This document shows, piece by piece, positions 61,225-64,000 of a DNA stretch of 64,000 nucleotides (its first letter is position 1; each line of letters starts with the position of its first letter). The notes beneath the pieces are model-generated. The model saw nothing but the letters and a program-made list of their open reading frames with translations. It searched no databases and was not told the origin of the DNA. The DNA is taken from contig JASLDM010000033.1 in the NCBI GenBank assembly GCA_030151565.1, positions 22,413 through 86,412 of the forward strand, read 5' to 3'. Origin of the DNA: Flavobacterium sp. (GTDB lineage Bacteria > Bacteroidota > Bacteroidia > Flavobacteriales > Flavobacteriaceae). A program made the translations under genes and the position numbers.

Positions 61225-62241
61225 ATGTTTTTTAAAACTAAAACCTTTTTAATCATACTTTTTGTATGTACGCTAAACCTATCCGCACAAGAGCACACTA
61301 GTATTGAAGATATAAGATTTGAACTTCAGGAGTTATTCAAAAAAATCACAAAAGAAACACCTCAGCAAATTATTCCTTATACGATAAAAGGAAAAACGGG
61401 TTTGTTGCATTCTGAAAGTCTTAAAGTACTAGTTAAACCGACCCCTGATTTAAAATTCTATTCGTTATTTAATCCTATAATGAGAGGGATTTATAAAAGG
61501 AAATATCATTTTGAATTGATTGAGACGCCTACAGGCATTGATATACAAGATGTTATTATGAGAAACTACTCAGAAATTAGCGGTAGGAGTTTACCTAAAG
61601 AACCAGAAGTTGAGATTATTGATTCTAAAAATGGATATAAGGGATTTAAAGTTGATGAAAATGGCAAACTTAAAGCCTATTCAGACTTATACCACATTCA
61701 ATCTGGAGCTAGTTATAATGTAAATCCTTTTCTATTTGAAGGAAAATATTACTCTGTAGTCTCTATTGAAACAGCGCCAAACACTTATTTAGATGCCATT
61801 ATAGACACAAATGGAATAGCATTACCACATTTCAATTTTACAGATAAATGTATTATTAAAATTAAAGTGGAAGAAGATGACATTTGGTATTCTACTGGTT
61901 TGTGTCGTGGTTTAACAGGCTCTCTAAAAAGCTTTAAGGGGAAGGTAAAATATGATAATGAAATTCCAGGCTATTTACTACTTAGCTCAAACATTTTTAA
62001 ATACAACCACAATTATTCTAAAGATAGAAAAAAGCACGGTATTTTTGATTTAGAGCAATTAACTTGGACAATTGAACCTACTACCGCATTTAACATAGAA
62101 GATTTATACTATACTAGTAAGGAGCATTTAAACACTGCTTTAGCGGAAAACAGATCTAAAGCTACAATTTACTTCTTAGTATCGAAAAAAAACAAATCGT
62201 ATTTTATGGATTTAAATTTAAAAAAATATCTTCCTAAATAA
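61225..62241 (+). CDS. Secreted protein of unknown function
   Basis: A 338-residue protein with a signal peptide (FLIILFVCTLNLSAQ). I recognise no family. The body is beta-rich with several Asn/Asp-Gly-type turns (YKGFKVDENGKLKAYSDL, TNGIALPHFNFTDKCI, WYSTGLCRGLTGSLKSF) and ends NKSYFMDLNLKKYLPK. It lies between two terminators as a single gene. Confidence 0.7.
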   Translation: MFFKTKTFLIILFVCTLNLSAQEHTSIEDIRFELQELFKKITKETPQQIIPYTIKGKTGLLHSESLKVLVKPTPDLKFYSLFNPIMRGIYKRKYHFELIETPTGIDIQDVIMRNYSEISGRSLPKEPEVEIIDSKNGYKGFKVDENGKLKAYSDLYHIQSGASYNVNPFLFEGKYYSVVSIETAPNTYLDAIIDTNGIALPHFNFTDKCIIKIKVEEDDIWYSTGLCRGLTGSLKSFKGKVKYDNEIPGYLLLSSNIFKYNHNYSKDRKKHGIFDLEQLTWTIEPTTAFNIEDLYYTSKEHLNTALAENRSKATIYFLVSKKNKSYFMDLNLKKYLPK

Positions 62242-62278
62242 AGCCTTCGTACAAGTTTATAGTCCTTTATAAAAATGC

Positions 62279-62314
62279 AAAAACCGGTTTTACAAAGATG
62301 TAAGTCCGGTTTTA
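62279..62314. terminator. Bidirectional terminator between converging genes
   Basis: AAAACCGG / CCGGTTTT with an inner TTAC/GTAA pairing, between the converging genes at 61225 and 62327. Confidence 0.7.
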
Positions 62315-62326
62315 TTTAAAACTTAT

Positions 62327-62761
62327 TTAATCAATTTTGATAAAATTCCCATCTAAATCGAATTCCAACTCTATTCGATTAGTTAATTTAATTTCCTGCT
62401 TTCCTTTATTTTTTTCTAACTTCCACTCTAATATTCCCATTTTGGGATAATGTTCAGTAACATAATCTACAATTTTAGATGGAAGTAAATGAGCTGCAAT
62501 CGGTTTCTTTTGCTCTATTTGAATAATTGATCCCTCAATATCAAACTCTAACTCTGTACGATCTTTCAACTTCACTTCATAAGTTGTTTTATCAGTATCA
62601 ACATCTAATTTTGCTTTGCTAATTTTAGCATCAGCATAGTTTTTAGCAACATAAACATTAATAAATTCAGGCAAATCATTTTTGTTTAAGCGCTGATCTT
62701 GTGCCTGTACAACAGATCCCCATAAAGCTATGGCTATTAAACTAAAAAAAAGCTTTTTCAT
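62327..62761 (-). CDS. PepSY-like (DUF2874) secreted protein
   Basis: A 144-residue protein with a signal peptide (SLIAIALWGSVVQAQ) and two copies of a PepSY-like repeat: LPEFINVYVAKNYADAKIS ... RTELEFDIEGSIIQIE, and LPSKIVDYVTEHYPKMGI ... RIELEFDLDGNFIKID. Such proteins occur widely in Bacteroidota as periplasmic inhibitors or binding proteins of unknown target. Two -7 boxes lie upstream. Confidence 0.87.
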   Translation of the reverse strand: MKKLFFSLIAIALWGSVVQAQDQRLNKNDLPEFINVYVAKNYADAKISKAKLDVDTDKTTYEVKLKDRTELEFDIEGSIIQIEQKKPIAAHLLPSKIVDYVTEHYPKMGILEWKLEKNKGKQEIKLTNRIELEFDLDGNFIKID

Positions 62762-62783
62762 AATTTACACATTTAGATTTATT

Positions 62784-62799
62784 CAAAGTTACAAAAATA
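62784..62799 (-). promoter_or_regulatory. Two adjacent -7 boxes (TAACTTTG, TATTTTTG, minus strand) for the PepSY-like gene
   Basis: The minus strand has TATTTTTG (62792-62799) immediately followed by TAACTTTG (62784-62791), the latter 22 bases before the ATG. Confidence 0.5.
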
Positions 62800-62831
62800 C
62801 AAGAGCAATTATTAATTCTAATACAGTTGTA

Positions 62832-63230
62832 TTAAATAACTTTAACTCCAGCCTTTATTACAAGTTGCTGTAAAGAAGCTTTTTCGGAAGTCGTTTTCAA
62901 ATTATAGAGCTCTCTAATTTTGCCATTTTTAAGTTTAAAATAGGCTTTTGTTTTTAACCCTTCAGCATTTTTAAAATAACTTATCTCCTCAATATTTAAA
63001 AAACTTTTAGCAGTACGAATAAAAAAATTCTTGTAAAGTAAATAAGCAAAGATCACCTCAATTCCGATGTAAACTAAATCCAAAGTTTCAACTTGTTCCC
63101 AATTGATTAAATATAACTTTGCTAGTCCTAAAACAAAAATAATACTAACTAAACTCCTAGACGCCATTAAACGTCCTTTCATATCATCTTTAAAAATAAA
63201 TTGTTTTTCTGATGCTTTAAATTCTATCAT
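62832..63230 (-). CDS. Small membrane protein of unknown function
   Basis: A 132-residue protein with two hydrophobic segments (LVSIIFVLGLAKLYLI and VYIGIEVIFAYLLYKNFFI) followed by a soluble domain with KAYFKLKNGKIRELYNLKTTSEKASLQQL, which resembles a small PH-like fold. No family is recognised. It lies 16 bases downstream of the Fe/Mn transporter gene and is probably co-transcribed. Confidence 0.7.
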   Translation of the reverse strand: MIEFKASEKQFIFKDDMKGRLMASRSLVSIIFVLGLAKLYLINWEQVETLDLVYIGIEVIFAYLLYKNFFIRTAKSFLNIEEISYFKNAEGLKTKAYFKLKNGKIRELYNLKTTSEKASLQQLVIKAGVKVI

Positions 63231-63246
63231 ATATTTCTTTTAATTT

Positions 63247-63930
63247 TTAATGAACACCGAACCAATATCCCACTAAAGCGGTCATACCCATTGCTATAGT
63301 ACCCCAAAAACATATTCTAAATACTGCTTTTTGCATACTTGATCCACCTGCTTTAGCTGCTAATGCTCCAGACAAAGCTAAGAATAAGATTGAAAATACA
63401 TATTGCATAGGTACCATTTTTTCTAAAGGGGCAAAATATGCTAAACACAAAGGTAATAACGCTCCAAAAATAAAAGAAGCACCCGATGCTATAGCAGCCT
63501 GAAATGGATTTGCTTGAGACATTTCATTTATCCCTAGTTCATCGCGTGCGTGCGCTTCTAAGGCATCGTGAGCAGTTAATTGCACGGCAACTCGATGGGC
63601 TAATTCTGAATCTAAGCCTCTCCCTTCATAAATTTTTGCTAATTCACGTAATTCAACTTCAGGCATACGTATTAACTCCTCTTGTTCACGTTTCAAATCT
63701 GCTTGCTCAATATCCGACTGCGAACTTACCGAAACATACTCACCAGCTGCCATTGAAAAAGCACCAGCAACTGCACCAGCAATAACAGCTAAAATCAGTT
63801 CTTCCCTTGAGGCTGCTGCTGCTGCAACACCAATTGCTAAACTTGTCGTTGATAAAATACCATCATTAGCCCCTAAAACGGCTGCACGCAACCAATTACT
63901 CCTATTAATATAGTGTTTTTCTAGTTCCAT
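63247..63930 (-). CDS. VIT1/CCC1 family iron/manganese transporter
   Basis: A 227-residue membrane transporter of the VIT family, which moves Fe2+ or Mn2+ out of the cytosol. The family start NRSNWLRAAVLGANDGILSTTSLAIGV is clear, with GAVAGAFSMAAGEYVSVSSQSD (metal-gating region) and the cytosolic Glu-rich hairpin DIEQADLKREQEELI and LRELAKIYEGRG. Three C-terminal helices finish it. A terminator of the preceding minus-strand gene lies upstream. Confidence 0.92.
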   Translation of the reverse strand: MELEKHYINRSNWLRAAVLGANDGILSTTSLAIGVAAAAASREELILAVIAGAVAGAFSMAAGEYVSVSSQSDIEQADLKREQEELIRMPEVELRELAKIYEGRGLDSELAHRVAVQLTAHDALEAHARDELGINEMSQANPFQAAIASGASFIFGALLPLCLAYFAPLEKMVPMQYVFSILFLALSGALAAKAGGSSMQKAVFRICFWGTIAMGMTALVGYWFGVH

Positions 63931-63945
63931 AACTTAGATTTAATA

Positions 63946-63972
63946 AAAAAAGAGAGGTAAAAACCTCTCTTT
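63946..63972 (-). terminator. Terminator of a minus-strand gene lying beyond the window
   Basis: AAAGAGAGGT / ACCTCTCTTT with an AAAA loop; on the minus strand it is followed by a T-tract, so it ends a gene located past base 64000. Confidence 0.7.
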
Positions 63973-64000
63973 AAATTATATTTTTTTAAAATACTGATAT

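Noticed and set aside
1..64000. CRISPR arrays, prophage, rRNA genes, toxin-antitoxin pairs
   Set aside because: Looked for on both strands; no regularly spaced palindromic repeats of CRISPR type, no phage structural genes, no rRNA and no convincing toxin-antitoxin pair.

Overview
The window is a strongly AT-rich stretch of a bacterial chromosome from the phylum Bacteroidota, very probably a member of the Flavobacteriaceae (a Myroides- or Flavobacterium-like genome; genus not provable from sequence alone). The evidence is the gldF-gldG gliding/type IX-associated pair, an lpxC-fabZ fusion, many SusC-independent but typically flavobacterial genes (PepSY-like, META, DUF2853, SIMPL, TlpA with DUF4369), and the phylum-specific promoter -7 box TAnnTTTG, which can be read at the expected place in front of more than 25 genes.

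Layout. 1-2.3 kb: the 3' part of kdsA, a tRNA-Tyr, an outer-membrane beta-barrel protein and smpB. 2.3-3.1 kb is gene-free and carries a helically phased TTCG/CGAA repeat. 3.1-8.2 kb: succinate/acetate CoA-transferase, an apparent operon of a cytosolic periplasmic-binding-protein-like protein, a transglutaminase-like membrane protein and a DUF423 protein, then a TlpA-like lipoprotein. 8.4-13.2 kb (minus): dnaN and the operon SAM hydrolase - monooxygenase - gldF - gldG, divergent from phoH. 14.3-21.8 kb (minus): sucD, then a lipid A/EF-P operon (lpxD, lpxC-fabZ, lpxA, efp, a second lpxD-like gene, an NTF2-like gene) preceded by an HD phosphohydrolase. 21.9-27.0 kb (minus): hutH, yaaA, a membrane hydrolase, an Lrp regulator and an M14 peptidase. 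27.0-33.8 kb: an Xre regulator behind a cluster of identical palindromes, acyltransferase, a methyltransferase/porin/GNAT operon, a racemase/GNAT operon, and a CBS protein. 34-45.7 kb: a porin, exported glutathione peroxidase, menD, DUF2853, SIMPL, rhomboid, LpxL-type acyltransferase, DUF2459, glmM, AcpH and a ClC channel.

45.7-47.95 kb is the largest gene-free block; it holds two more copies of the phased TTCG/CGAA repeat and a decayed transposase. 47.95-50.1 kb is an hxlR-cysE-cysM cysteine-synthesis operon. 50.2-55.2 kb contains small secreted and lipoproteins, a cleavage-dead CI/S24-like repressor, a META protein and HutD. 55.5-61.0 kb is a complete CzcC/B/A (CusCBA-like) heavy-metal RND efflux operon. 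The window ends with three uncharacterised or small genes and a VIT1/CCC1-type Fe/Mn transporter.

Functionally the window is mainly housekeeping (lipid A, replication, translation, menaquinone, cysteine, histidine use) plus envelope and metal-homeostasis genes. I see no prophage, CRISPR array or defence island. The most interesting non-coding signals are the 11-bp-period TTCG/CGAA repeat family, the TTACATTTGTAA palindromes shared by the xre and hxlR promoters, and the large set of TAnnTTTG boxes, several so close to the ATG that the mRNA would be leaderless.
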